From contig JAAZCH010000198.1 in the NCBI GenBank assembly GCA_012513395.1, forward strand, positions 1 to 6,818: a stretch of 6,818 bases of DNA. The letters run 5' to 3'. The translations under genes and the position numbers were made by a program. This document shows positions 1 to 6,203 of this stretch, in pieces; position 1 is the stretch's first letter, and each line of letters starts with the position of its first letter. Below the pieces are notes generated by a model that was not told where the DNA came from, searched no databases, and was given only the letters and a program-made list of their open reading frames with translations. The stretch is from Tissierellia bacterium (lineage in GTDB: Bacteria > Bacillota_A > Clostridia > Tissierellales > Peptoniphilaceae).

Positions 1-2295
1 AACTGAATCAGATGTACTTGCTGGTACGAATCCGTCAGACGTGATTACGCGAGGTGGGGTAAGTTTTTCATAATGTTTATATTTTTCTCTTCTTTCTTCA
101 ATAATTGAATAGTCGACAGTTTTATTGATTATAGCATCTCTAAATTCATCTAGATATAGATAATAAATGTCTTGTATTTCTTTAATCACACCTTCTTTTT
201 TAAGTCTTTCTGCTTCTTTTAAGATAGTTTTTTTGTAAATATAAAACCTTTTGACTATATAGTATTTAGGATCTTCTCTCATTCCTAAATAGGTTCTCAA
301 CAATTTGATTTTTCTTTGAATATTTTTTGCTTTCCTATTTCCCCTCGGTAATTTTTTTATCTTGGCTAGTATTTCATTTTCTTTTATTAGCGCTTCTGTT
401 TTTCTCTTTTCAAATTCCATTTTGTGTTCATTGGGATTTAGTAATTTTATATTATTTAATATAATTGGGATTAGCTGGGAAGGTCTTTCTTCAAATCTTT
501 CTTTCGTAATATCTATTTCTCCAGGACATCTCATTCCGAAATTTTGCATAAATATTTTAAGTTCCTTTAATACTTCTTGTCCACCTGTCAGCATCTTTAG
601 TTCTTCCATATAATTATCAGATTCTAAATTTCTAGATAAATAATCTTCCACCTCGGGATACTTTCTAACTACATCTGCCAAATCTCCCAAAGCTAACCCC
701 ATCTTTGTTGTGACATTATGATCCAAAGATTTTGTAAGTATATCGCCTACGTCCTTCTCACCAGTGTATTTCTTAACCTGAGAATTTAGAGAGTCATTTA
801 CCATTATAGATGTTATAATTGGTCCAAGTAACTTAGGGTTGTATGCCATCTCTATTAGTTTTTTACTATCAGCCAAGATATAATCTATCGCATCAATTCC
901 TGTTAATCTTCTTAGTTCCAAATCTGTTTTTTTAATTTCTCTTTCGATTTTTTCAAGTAAACGTAAAACTATATCAAAATCATTTACATAATAACTTTTT
1001 ATAGCCTCCAAGATAGAATTAAAAGTAAAAATCCCGCCTTTTACATTTCGTTTACCTTTAGGTATTTCTCTCATGAAATCTTTGTCTTTAACTAAATTTT
1101 TTAATGCATTTTGAATTAAAGGATCTTGCTTTCCAGTGGCCATTATAAGTCTATTACGACCATTTAAAGATGAAAGATCGTAAGTAATATCTACGTACAA
1201 TCGCCCTCCTATTTCAGTCATTTCGCTTTCTGAAATCATTTCAAAAAATGAAATTCCCAATGGCTTTATTGGATCAGTCATCATTTGCACGTGTCCAATG
1301 GACATATAAATCCTTGGAGTTTTTTGATTAAATATTTGAGGAAGTGGAAATAATGTCGTGATGGGTCGACTTTGTACTATAAAAAACTTATTGTCAGCAT
1401 AACACCACTCTATATCTTGAGGATAAGAAAAATGGGATTCTATTTTTTTACCTATTTCTGCCAATTCTAAAATATGTATATTCTCTAGAACTTGTTCTAC
1501 TTGTTTGAGTTTTTCAACTTCTACTTCCTTGGAGCCACCACTTTTTTCAATTACTATTTTATTAGTTTTATTTCCTATACTTTTTTTAGATATGCTTCCA
1601 TCAATCACGTGATAATTATCAGGATTAACATATCCCGATACTAACGCTTCGCCGAGACCAAAACCTGCATCTATTGATAAAGTTTTTCTATCGGAAGACA
1701 TTGGGTTTGCGGTAAACATAATTCCAGATTTTTCTGATAGTACCATTTTTTGAACTATCACTGATATGAATACTTTTCTATGATCAAATCCATTTTTGAT
1801 GCGATAAAATATTGCTCTGTCTGTAAAAAGAGATGCCCAGCATTTTAAAATATTCATCATAATATTTTCTCTACCAACCACATTAAGAAAAGTATCCTGT
1901 TGACCAGCAAATGACGAATAAGGTAAGTCTTCTGCAGTGGCACTAGACCTTACGGCAAATCCTTGATTCTCGTCATACATACTCAAAGCGTTGTCAATCC
2001 CATATTGAATATCCTCATTGATTTTTAAGTTTTCTATTGTATCTCTTATTTTCTTACTAAGTTCTCGTATCATTGCCTCATTTTTACCATCAAGTTCATA
2101 AAGATTTTCTAACAAAGATTTCAACTCGATATCTGCGTCAACTGTTTCTTTATAAGCTTCTGTCGTTATACAAAACCCTCCTGGCACATTGATGCCATCA
2201 ATTCTAGATAGTTCTCCTAAATTTATGCCTTTGCCACCAACTGACAAGAGCGCGCTCTTATCAATGGACTTTATGTTTTTTATATACTTGCTCAT
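1..2295 (-). CDS. rph: Rifampin phosphotransferase-like enzyme (Rph), N-terminal 765 residues, C-terminus off window
   Basis: Rph enzymes inactivate rifamycins in the cytoplasm by transferring the beta-phosphate of ATP to the drug through a phosphohistidine carrier domain. The frame is open from the ATG at 2295 to the left edge with no in-frame stop, and an AGGAGG lies 5 nt upstream of the start. Residues 1 to about 315 form the ATP-grasp (PEP/pyruvate-binding) domain: GGKG with K22, RSSATAEDLP with R116, SFAGQQDTF at 128-136, and E296, Q308 and R310 near IEW and QSRPIT. These match the ATP-site residues I recall for Listeria Rph, offset by about one. From about 330 comes the Rph-type substrate domain, starting with GHVQMMTDPIKP at 334-345. 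In PEP synthase the ATP-grasp domain is followed almost directly by the His domain, so the roughly 430-residue insert favours Rph. Family length is about 870, so the last 100 or so residues, including the catalytic His, are not visible. The true substrate could be something other than rifampin. Confidence 0.82.
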   Translation of the reverse strand, partial: MSKYIKNIKSIDKSALLSVGGKGINLGELSRIDGINVPGGFCITTEAYKETVDADIELKSLLENLYELDGKNEAMIRELSKKIRDTIENLKINEDIQYGIDNALSMYDENQGFAVRSSATAEDLPYSSFAGQQDTFLNVVGRENIMMNILKCWASLFTDRAIFYRIKNGFDHRKVFISVIVQKMVLSEKSGIMFTANPMSSDRKTLSIDAGFGLGEALVSGYVNPDNYHVIDGSISKKSIGNKTNKIVIEKSGGSKEVEVEKLKQVEQVLENIHILELAEIGKKIESHFSYPQDIEWCYADNKFFIVQSRPITTLFPLPQIFNQKTPRIYMSIGHVQMMTDPIKPLGISFFEMISESEMTEIGGRLYVDITYDLSSLNGRNRLIMATGKQDPLIQNALKNLVKDKDFMREIPKGKRNVKGGIFTFNSILEAIKSYYVNDFDIVLRLLEKIEREIKKTDLELRRLTGIDAIDYILADSKKLIEMAYNPKLLGPIITSIMVNDSLNSQVKKYTGEKDVGDILTKSLDHNVTTKMGLALGDLADVVRKYPEVEDYLSRNLESDNYMEELKMLTGGQEVLKELKIFMQNFGMRCPGEIDITKERFEERPSQLIPIILNNIKLLNPNEHKMEFEKRKTEALIKENEILAKIKKLPRGNRKAKNIQRKIKLLRTYLGMREDPKYYIVKRFYIYKKTILKEAERLKKEGVIKEIQDIYYLYLDEFRDAIINKTVDYSIIEERREKYKHYEKLTPPRVITSDGFVPASTSDSV

Positions 2296-2300
2296 TTTTT

Positions 2301-2306
2301 CCTCCT
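2301..2306 (-). promoter_or_regulatory. Ribosome binding site of rph
   Basis: The minus strand reads AGGAGG followed by five A residues and the ATG at 2295. This consensus site fixes the rph start and predicts efficient translation once the gene is transcribed. Confidence 0.85.
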
Positions 2307-2318
2307 AATGTTAGTTTT

Positions 2319-2340
2319 GAAATATTTATCTATATATTTC
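2319..2340. promoter_or_regulatory. Second, weaker operator-like inverted repeat at the rph transcription start
   Basis: GAAATAT (2319-2325) and ATATTTC (2334-2340) form a 7-bp inverted repeat. Extending to the left, TTTTGAAATATT at 2315-2326 is identical to the inner 12 bases of the left arm of the main operator (2374-2385). The repeat overlaps the predicted rph start point and early leader. It could be a secondary binding site for the same TetR protein. AT-rich sequence makes short matches easier to get by chance, hence the modest confidence. Confidence 0.45.
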
Positions 2341-2369
2341 ATATTATACCTTCAATATTCCCGTGTCAA
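2341..2369 (-). promoter_or_regulatory. Predicted vegetative promoter of rph
   Basis: On the minus strand a perfect -35 TTGACA (2364-2369) precedes either TAATAT (2341-2346, 17-nt spacer) or TATAAT (2343-2348, 15-nt spacer). Transcription would start near 2334-2336, about 40 nt before the rph start codon. The upstream end of the -35 box abuts and shares one base with the large inverted repeat at 2369-2407, so a protein bound there should block RNA polymerase. A near-consensus promoter under such an operator suggests strong expression after derepression. Confidence 0.7.
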
Positions 2370-2407
2370 TAACTTTTGAAATATTACTAAAATATTTCAA
2401 AAGTTAT
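2369..2407. promoter_or_regulatory. Perfect 17-bp inverted repeat, probable operator of the rph/tetR divergon
   Basis: The left arm ATAACTTTTGAAATATT (2369-2385) is exactly complementary to the right arm AATATTTCAAAAGTTAT (2391-2407), around the spacer ACTAA. It lies between the rph -35 box (2364-2369) and the tetR -10 box (2410-2415). It is therefore upstream of both predicted start sites and would not be in either RNA, which argues for a DNA operator over a terminator or riboswitch. The dyad is longer than a classical 15-19 bp TetR operator and could hold two dimers, as known for QacR. That TetR (2432-3010) is the ligand is inferred from position. Confidence 0.75.
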
Positions 2408-2409
2408 GT

Positions 2410-2415
2410 TATAAT
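2410..2415 (+). promoter_or_regulatory. -10 box of the tetR promoter
   Basis: A consensus TATAAT lies two bases after the inverted repeat. No good -35 hexamer is found at 16-18 nt (the 17-nt position reads CTAAAA, inside the operator). The start point would be near 2422, leaving a leader of only about 10 nt before the ATG at 2432. Expression is likely weak and blocked by a protein on the operator, which would give autoregulation. Confidence 0.55.
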
Positions 2416-2431
2416 GAAAATGGTGATGTAA

Positions 2432-3010
2432 ATGGACGGATATGAAAAAAGAACTAAACTTAAGAAAAAATCTATAATCGATGCAGCTTGGGAACTGTTT
2501 TCAGTTAGAGGAATTGGCGATGTGAGTATCAGCGAAATTGCAAAAAACGCCAATGTTTCTCAAGTCTCTATATACAATTACTTCGGGAGTAAAAATGAGT
2601 TAGCAAAAGAAGTGTTAATGTCATATATAAGCAAAGCGATTACAAATTACGATGAAATTTTAGAAAAAGAAATACCTTTTAATGAAAAATTAGAACAAAT
2701 TATTAACATTAAACATGAAGCCACAACTGAATTAAGTGAATCGGCAATTAGCAAATTTGCTTGGAATGATAAAATTCTACAAAGTATTTATAAAGATGCC
2801 CTAGATTCAAATGCAAAAACTGTGTATTTGAAATTTATTGAGCTGGGAAAAGAAGAAGGCGTCATTGATAAAAGCATACCTACCGATGCTCTAGTGGATT
2901 TTCTTTTGTCTTCAGTGTCGATAATGGAACAAAAAGATTACCTAAACACAAGTCCAGAATATAAGAATGGAATTATTAAATTATTTTTTTATGGAATTTT
3001 AGGAAAATAA
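2432..3010 (+). CDS. TetR/AcrR-family transcriptional regulator, probable repressor of rph and of itself
   Basis: This 192-residue protein has the usual TetR length. Residues 10-57 form the N-terminal DNA-binding domain: helix 1 contains IIDAAWELFSVRG, the helix-turn-helix spans about 33-51 (ISEIAKNANVSQVSIYNYF), and GSKNEL follows. Residues from about 60 on are a divergent helical ligand-binding and dimerisation domain with no substrate recognisable by eye. The start is forced, because upstream in-frame GTG (2423) and ATG (2426) run straight into a TAA. A weak GGTGAT at 2422-2427 sits 4 nt before the ATG. The gene is transcribed away from rph, and the shared palindrome suggests it represses both until an inducer, perhaps the Rph substrate, binds. 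From memory, B. subtilis has a similar tetR-type/phosphotransferase neighbourhood (yvkB-yvkC). The family assignment is firm, while the role is inferred from context. Confidence 0.9.
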   Translation: MDGYEKRTKLKKKSIIDAAWELFSVRGIGDVSISEIAKNANVSQVSIYNYFGSKNELAKEVLMSYISKAITNYDEILEKEIPFNEKLEQIINIKHEATTELSESAISKFAWNDKILQSIYKDALDSNAKTVYLKFIELGKEEGVIDKSIPTDALVDFLLSSVSIMEQKDYLNTSPEYKNGIIKLFFYGILGK

Positions 3011-3031
3011 ATTTTTTGTTATGTTCCTAAA
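2998..3031 (+). terminator. Possible weak stem-loop at the end of tetR
   Basis: TTTAGGAA (2998-3005) pairs perfectly with TTCCTAAA (3024-3031) around an 18-nt AT-rich loop and overlaps the tetR stop codon. The stem is AT-rich and followed only by TTTGT, so termination would be partial at best and some read-through into the lipoprotein gene is possible. Confidence 0.3.
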
Positions 3032-3085
3032 TTTGTAACTAAATATTAACCTTATTTTATTCCACTGATGATATTCTTATGACAA

Positions 3086-3091
3086 AGGTGG
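3086..3091 (+). promoter_or_regulatory. Ribosome binding site that sets the start of the lipoprotein gene
   Basis: AGGTGG lies 8 nt before the ATG at 3100. The alternative in-frame ATG at 3079 has no such site, and starting there would put charged residues ahead of the signal peptide. Confidence 0.7.
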
Positions 3092-3099
3092 ATGAAGAA

Positions 3100-4263
3100 A
3101 TGAAAAAGTACATATTAATAATTCTCTCAATTTTTATTCTCACTTCCTGTAACAAAACGGAAGTAAAAGAGAAAGTTGAGACAGAAACTTCTCAAGAAGA
3201 AATAGTAAAAGATACCACTCTTGAAGAAAAGAAATACAGTTTTGAATTACAAAATGGCGAGAAAGTAGACTTTGATGAAATGAAAATTTTTGTCCTTGCC
3301 CAAGACATTAGAATTTCAGCAGTGTCATTGGATAAATTTAAGTTAGAAATTTTAGATGAAGATATTAGCGATTATATAAATTTGCTATCGACGCTAAATT
3401 ACAAAAATTCAAAAGACTCCTTAGAATCTGCTTTGGATGAAGAGACGGTGATAATTTATCTTGATGAAGATAAGTACATAGAGATGATTGAGTCTAGACC
3501 ATATACTGCGGAGAATTTATATTATTACAACTATTATGAAAATGGCGAATTAAAAAGCGTGTTGACTTCTGAAATAGATATTAAGTCAAAAATATTTGAA
3601 ATTGAAATAGAAAATAGAATAAAAACTGACTTAACTAAAGAATGGTTTTCAGCAGACAATGAGCCGCTAAAAGTTTATTCTGTAAATTTGGTGGATAGAT
3701 TCTATGAAGGATTTAATTTGATACTCCTATCAAATGTCTTCAATGAAAACTTTTCCTTTTCCGATGGAATATTTAATGGAGAAAGCGGATTTGCATCTCC
3801 AATGGAGCTAAGATATGAATTTACTCCTGACAAAGAAAAATCACAGGATAAAAGTTTTGAATTTTCTGAATTTATACAAACTGAAGACGGTAGCGGATTT
3901 GCCCCATCGTTAGAAAAAATGTCCAGAGGAAATTCGGAAATCTATGATATCCTAATGAGTTCCCAAAATAGTTATTCAAAAAACTACGACAAAATAATGA
4001 ATAGACTTTTCTATCTAGCTACAAAAAATGGTTTAGAAAATTTCAGTCACAAAATTGAAGAAGTTCCTGGATATGAAAGTGACGTAATTTATATCGAGTC
4101 TGGACCAAATCATATAGACGGTACAGTGGAAATCGCAAAACGTGATGAATACGAAAAAGCTAAGAAAAATGAAGAAGGTGCTAATTGGCCACATTGCGAA
4201 GGAGTAATATATCATAAGGAAACAGGCATAGCAGTGAAAACTTTTGTAGATTATTTTGAATAG
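3100..4263 (+). CDS. Lipoprotein of unknown function (387 aa)
   Basis: I do not recognise a family. The start at 3100 gives a standard lipoprotein signal peptide, MKKYILIILSIFILTSC, with lipobox LTSC and the lipidated Cys at 17. The product should be anchored on the outer face of the cell membrane. A short Glu/Lys/Thr-rich tether (about 18-45) precedes a soluble region of some 340 residues rich in Asp, Glu, Tyr and Ser, with no further membrane segment. The C-terminal part contains YIESGPNHIDGTVEIA and then NWPHCEGVIYHKETGIAV, which is conserved-looking and holds the only other Cys I noticed. It follows tetR by 89 bp on the same strand, with no clear promoter in the gap, and is convergent with the PepSY lipoprotein gene. 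A longer start at 3079 (394 aa) is less likely. Confidence 0.85.
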   Translation: MKKYILIILSIFILTSCNKTEVKEKVETETSQEEIVKDTTLEEKKYSFELQNGEKVDFDEMKIFVLAQDIRISAVSLDKFKLEILDEDISDYINLLSTLNYKNSKDSLESALDEETVIIYLDEDKYIEMIESRPYTAENLYYYNYYENGELKSVLTSEIDIKSKIFEIEIENRIKTDLTKEWFSADNEPLKVYSVNLVDRFYEGFNLILLSNVFNENFSFSDGIFNGESGFASPMELRYEFTPDKEKSQDKSFEFSEFIQTEDGSGFAPSLEKMSRGNSEIYDILMSSQNSYSKNYDKIMNRLFYLATKNGLENFSHKIEEVPGYESDVIYIESGPNHIDGTVEIAKRDEYEKAKKNEEGANWPHCEGVIYHKETGIAVKTFVDYFE

Positions 4264-4275
4264 ATTCCCAATATA

Positions 4276-4310
4276 AGACCTCTAAATCCTATTTATAGAT
4301 TTAGAGGTCT
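4276..4310. terminator. Bidirectional stem-loop between convergent lipoprotein genes
   Basis: AGACCTCTAAATC (4276-4288) and GATTTAGAGGTCT (4298-4310) form a perfect 13-bp stem with a 9-nt loop. It lies 12 nt after the stop of the plus-strand gene and 20 nt past the stop of the minus-strand gene. The run of T after the stem is poor in both directions, slightly better on the minus strand (TTATATT), so efficiency is uncertain. Confidence 0.65.
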
Positions 4311-4330
4311 GAGTCTATGAGCTTATTTAA

Positions 4331-4942
4331 TTAAAGAACTTCACCCGTGTATGCATCTACTGTTACATCAGAACCATCTTCGATGTCAATTTCGTAAACT
4401 ATTCTATTATCGTCAGAATCTAATTCCCATTTAACTACATGGCCTGTTCCAGATTTTTCTAAAGCTATTGCCATAGCCTCTGTCGGTGAAATAATACTTT
4501 GGATATCAATAATACCGTCAGTATCTCTGTCAGAGTCTACTTCTTGTTCTGTTACTGCACCGGTTTCGGCATCTATATCCAATGAATATTCAGATTCTCC
4601 ATCCCAGCCGTTTATTTCATATCTGTAGAATCCATCGTCAATATAAAATTCTATTGAATCAATATTAATTTTTTCATTTCCAGCTGTTGCATAAAATATC
4701 TCAGTAGCTTGGTATATAGATACTGGATAATCTACGTTTTCAATGCCTAGATCATTTGTGGTACTTTCTGGTGCTGGTGTTTCTACAGTTTCTTTAGTCT
4801 CAACTACTTCTTCTAATTTTTCATCTTGAGTTTTAGCAGTTTCAACCGGCTTTTCAACAGTTTTATTTTCTCCATTGCCACATCCTACTAGCACAAAAGC
4901 TAATAGTAACATTAACACACTATTTCTAATATTTTTTTTCAT
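4331..4942 (-). CDS. PepSY-domain lipoprotein (203 aa)
   Basis: The start at 4942 is chosen because AAGGAGG lies 9 nt upstream and the N-terminus is then a clean lipoprotein signal, MKKNIRNSVLMLLLAFVLVGC, with lipobox LVGC and Cys21. A Glu/Lys/Thr/Val-rich low-complexity tether (about 24-68) follows. Residues 72-136 look like a diverged PepSY-like unit ending in DAETGAVTEQE. Residues 152-203 are a good PepSY match: ISPTEAMAIALEKSG, a central beta-strand stretch, then VTVDAYTGEVL at the C-terminus. PepSY modules are extracytoplasmic and are thought to inhibit or modulate peptidases or act in envelope signalling, but no partner is encoded nearby. The mature chain is strongly acidic. It appears to be a single-gene unit. 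A longer frame to 5002 lacks a ribosome binding site and puts arginines before the signal. Confidence 0.88.
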   Translation of the reverse strand: MKKNIRNSVLMLLLAFVLVGCGNGENKTVEKPVETAKTQDEKLEEVVETKETVETPAPESTTNDLGIENVDYPVSIYQATEIFYATAGNEKINIDSIEFYIDDGFYRYEINGWDGESEYSLDIDAETGAVTEQEVDSDRDTDGIIDIQSIISPTEAMAIALEKSGTGHVVKWELDSDDNRIVYEIDIEDGSDVTVDAYTGEVL

Positions 4943-4951
4943 TTCATATCT

Positions 4952-4958
4952 CCTCCTT
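4952..4958 (-). promoter_or_regulatory. Ribosome binding site of the PepSY lipoprotein gene
   Basis: The minus strand reads AAGGAGG, 9 nt before the ATG at 4942. This decides the start against the in-frame ATG at 5002. Further upstream, TATACT (4965-4970) is a possible -10, but I find no convincing -35. Confidence 0.8.
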
Positions 4959-5119
4959 GAAAAGAGTATATCCAGAGAATGTAAAATTTTACTAACAATC
5001 AAGTGAAATTTTTATAAACATTTAAATTCTCAAACTTTTCGCTGGATTTAATGTAGTATTTCATTATAAATCGGGTAATACCTAAATGTAAGTACCAAAA
5101 AATTTAAGGAGATGATATA

Positions 5120-5548
5120 ATGCCTTGGACAAAATCTGACTATCCAGATGCTTTCAAAAATTTAAATGAATATGTAAGACTAAAGGCCATAGATATTGCA
5201 AATGCCATGGTAGTTGACGGTTATGAAGAAGGTAGAGCTATTCCTATAGCTATAAATCAAGCGAAAGAATGGTATAAAGATGCATCAAATAAAGAGAAAT
5301 CTGAACTTAAAAGCAAAGATATAACTGATCACGAAAAAACAGAAAATTCCTCGTCCGACTTGGCAGATGAAGATGTTATCGTAGAATACAGCGACAATGA
5401 TAAAAAATGGAGAGTAATTACCAAAGGAGCTAAAAGAGCCGACAGTCTCCACGATACTAAAGAATCTGCCAGAAAACGAGCTGCGGAAATAATTAAGTAT
5501 AGGGACGCAGAGGTAATTGTAAAAAATAAAAATGGTAGTATAAAATAG
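5120..5548 (+). CDS. Two-module small protein with C-terminal DUF2188-type domain (142 aa)
   Basis: The start is supported by AAGGAG 8 nt upstream. Residues 1-52 form a helical module beginning MPWTKSDYP and containing VRLKAIDIANAMVVDGYEEGRA, a recurrent N-terminal module seen in small uncharacterised bacterial proteins. Residues 53-83 are a polar Lys/Ser/Glu linker. Residues 84-142 resemble DUF2188: VIVEYSDNDKKWRVITKGAKRA, then DTKESARKRAAEII, then AEVIVKNKNGSIK, a compact alpha/beta fold of unknown function. There is no signal peptide, so it should be cytoplasmic. It is divergent from the PepSY gene and ends at a stem-loop 33 nt downstream, so it is probably monocistronic. The biochemical role is unknown, and a stress or DNA-related role would be guesswork. 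Confidence 0.88.
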   Translation: MPWTKSDYPDAFKNLNEYVRLKAIDIANAMVVDGYEEGRAIPIAINQAKEWYKDASNKEKSELKSKDITDHEKTENSSSDLADEDVIVEYSDNDKKWRVITKGAKRADSLHDTKESARKRAAEIIKYRDAEVIVKNKNGSIK

Positions 5549-5581
5549 TTTGTGTATCGGATTATCCTGATTGAATAAATT

Positions 5582-5615
5582 AAACCCCTAAATCCAGACA
5601 AAGATTTGGGGGTTT
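5582..5615. terminator. Intrinsic terminator, likely bidirectional
   Basis: AAACCCCTAAATC (5582-5594) pairs with GATTTGGGGGTTT (5603-5615) over 13 positions with one G-T pair and an 8-nt loop. On the plus strand the stem ends in TTTT, and on the minus strand it is followed by AATTTATTC. It serves the gene ending at 5548 and can stop transcripts arriving from the convergent gene ending at 5735. Confidence 0.75.
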
Positions 5616-5734
5616 TGAATGCCAAAATCATATACATTTGAAATATCTGAATGAAGAAAAATATATGTCTCTTTCCAAGAAATATCTCATTTTTTCTAAT
5701 AAAATTTCAATTCAAGGAAGTGTTAATTCTTTTA
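5616..5734. other. Non-coding gap between convergent genes
   Basis: This AT-rich stretch has no supportable gene. The 9-mer GAAATATCT occurs twice (5640-5648 and 5679-5687), and no separate terminator for the minus-strand gene is visible here. The first copy sits in ATTTGAAATATC, similar to one arm of the rph operator but without a partner arm, so I give it no function. Confidence 0.5.
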
Positions 5735-6199
5735 TTATTTTGCGTCTATCAATTCTTGAATTACAATTTTTTTCATTTTCATCATAGCCTGGATCTGAGA
5801 ATCGGTTTGTAAAAGTTCCCCCATATTATACGGAACAATTTGCCAAGACATTCCGAATTTATCTCTAACCCAACCACATTGCTCTGCTTCTTTATCGTGG
5901 GATAATTTCTCCCAGAAATAGTCTATCTCATCTTGGTCATCGCATTCGATAGTCATGGAAATTGCCTCGCTGAAATGAAAAATCGGTCCACCGTCCAATG
6001 CAAGAAATTTTAATCCATTCAACACAAATTCTGCAGTAATAACTTTGCCTGTCATGCCTACAAAATGCTCGTCCAAACTTTCATCGGGATACTTATTAAT
6101 AAATAAAATTTCCGAATTTGGAAATACACTTACGTAATAATTAATAGCTTCCTCACAATTATTATCCCCAAACCAAAGGGAAGGAACTATGTTTTTCAT
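5735..6199 (-). CDS. PhnB-like VOC (glyoxalase-fold) protein, PF06983-type (154 aa)
   Basis: This is a member of the 3-demethylubiquinone methyltransferase-like/PhnB branch of the vicinal oxygen chelate superfamily. Visible signatures in order are VPSLWFGDNNCEEAINYY with FPNS at 5-29, the ALDGGPIFHF region at 67-76, SMTIECDDQDEIDYFWEKLS at 81-100, and CGWVRDKFGMSWQIVP at 108-123. Length and order fit a complete single-domain protein, which would form the metal-site fold as a dimer. Members have no agreed reaction, and despite the domain name there is no evidence of ubiquinone methylation. The start at 6199 is preferred over the ATG at 6211 because GAGGTG lies 4 nt upstream of 6199 and nothing lies upstream of 6211. 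It has its own predicted promoter and is not obviously linked to its neighbours. Confidence 0.9.
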   Translation of the reverse strand: MKNIVPSLWFGDNNCEEAINYYVSVFPNSEILFINKYPDESLDEHFVGMTGKVITAEFVLNGLKFLALDGGPIFHFSEAISMTIECDDQDEIDYFWEKLSHDKEAEQCGWVRDKFGMSWQIVPYNMGELLQTDSQIQAMMKMKKIVIQELIDAK

Positions 6200-6203
6200 A
6201 ATA

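Noticed and set aside
362..613. Plus-strand open frame of 83 codons
   Set aside because: It lies entirely inside rph on the opposite strand, has low-complexity Ser/Phe/Ile-rich composition and no ribosome binding site. It is a shadow of the A/T-rich coding strand.
1..2295. PEP synthase or pyruvate phosphate dikinase
   Set aside because: Those enzymes have the phosphohistidine domain soon after the ATP-grasp domain. Here about 430 residues with Rph-type motifs follow instead. The missing C-terminus keeps a little doubt.
2369..2407. The perfect inverted repeat as a transcription terminator or riboswitch
   Set aside because: It lies upstream of both predicted start points and has no adjacent T-run in either direction, so an operator is the better reading.
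4033..4215. Minus-strand open frame of 60 codons
   Set aside because: It is antisense to the well-supported lipoprotein gene, has Phe/Ile-rich composition and no ribosome binding site.
4981..4992. Palindrome GTAAAATTTTAC upstream of the PepSY gene as an operator
   Set aside because: Twelve-base perfect palindromes of A/T sequence arise easily at this base composition, and no regulator or repeat of the site supports it.
5053..5081. Sigma-B-like promoter upstream of 5120 (GGGTAA at 5073-5078)
   Set aside because: The upstream GTATTT gives only an 11-nt spacer and a weak match. The sigma-A alternatives (TATAAA at 5065-5070, TAATAC at 5076-5081) also lack a -35. No promoter can be called with confidence.
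5329..5637. Minus-strand open frame of 102 codons
   Set aside because: It overlaps the DUF2188-type gene in antisense and runs through its terminator, so it is a shadow frame.
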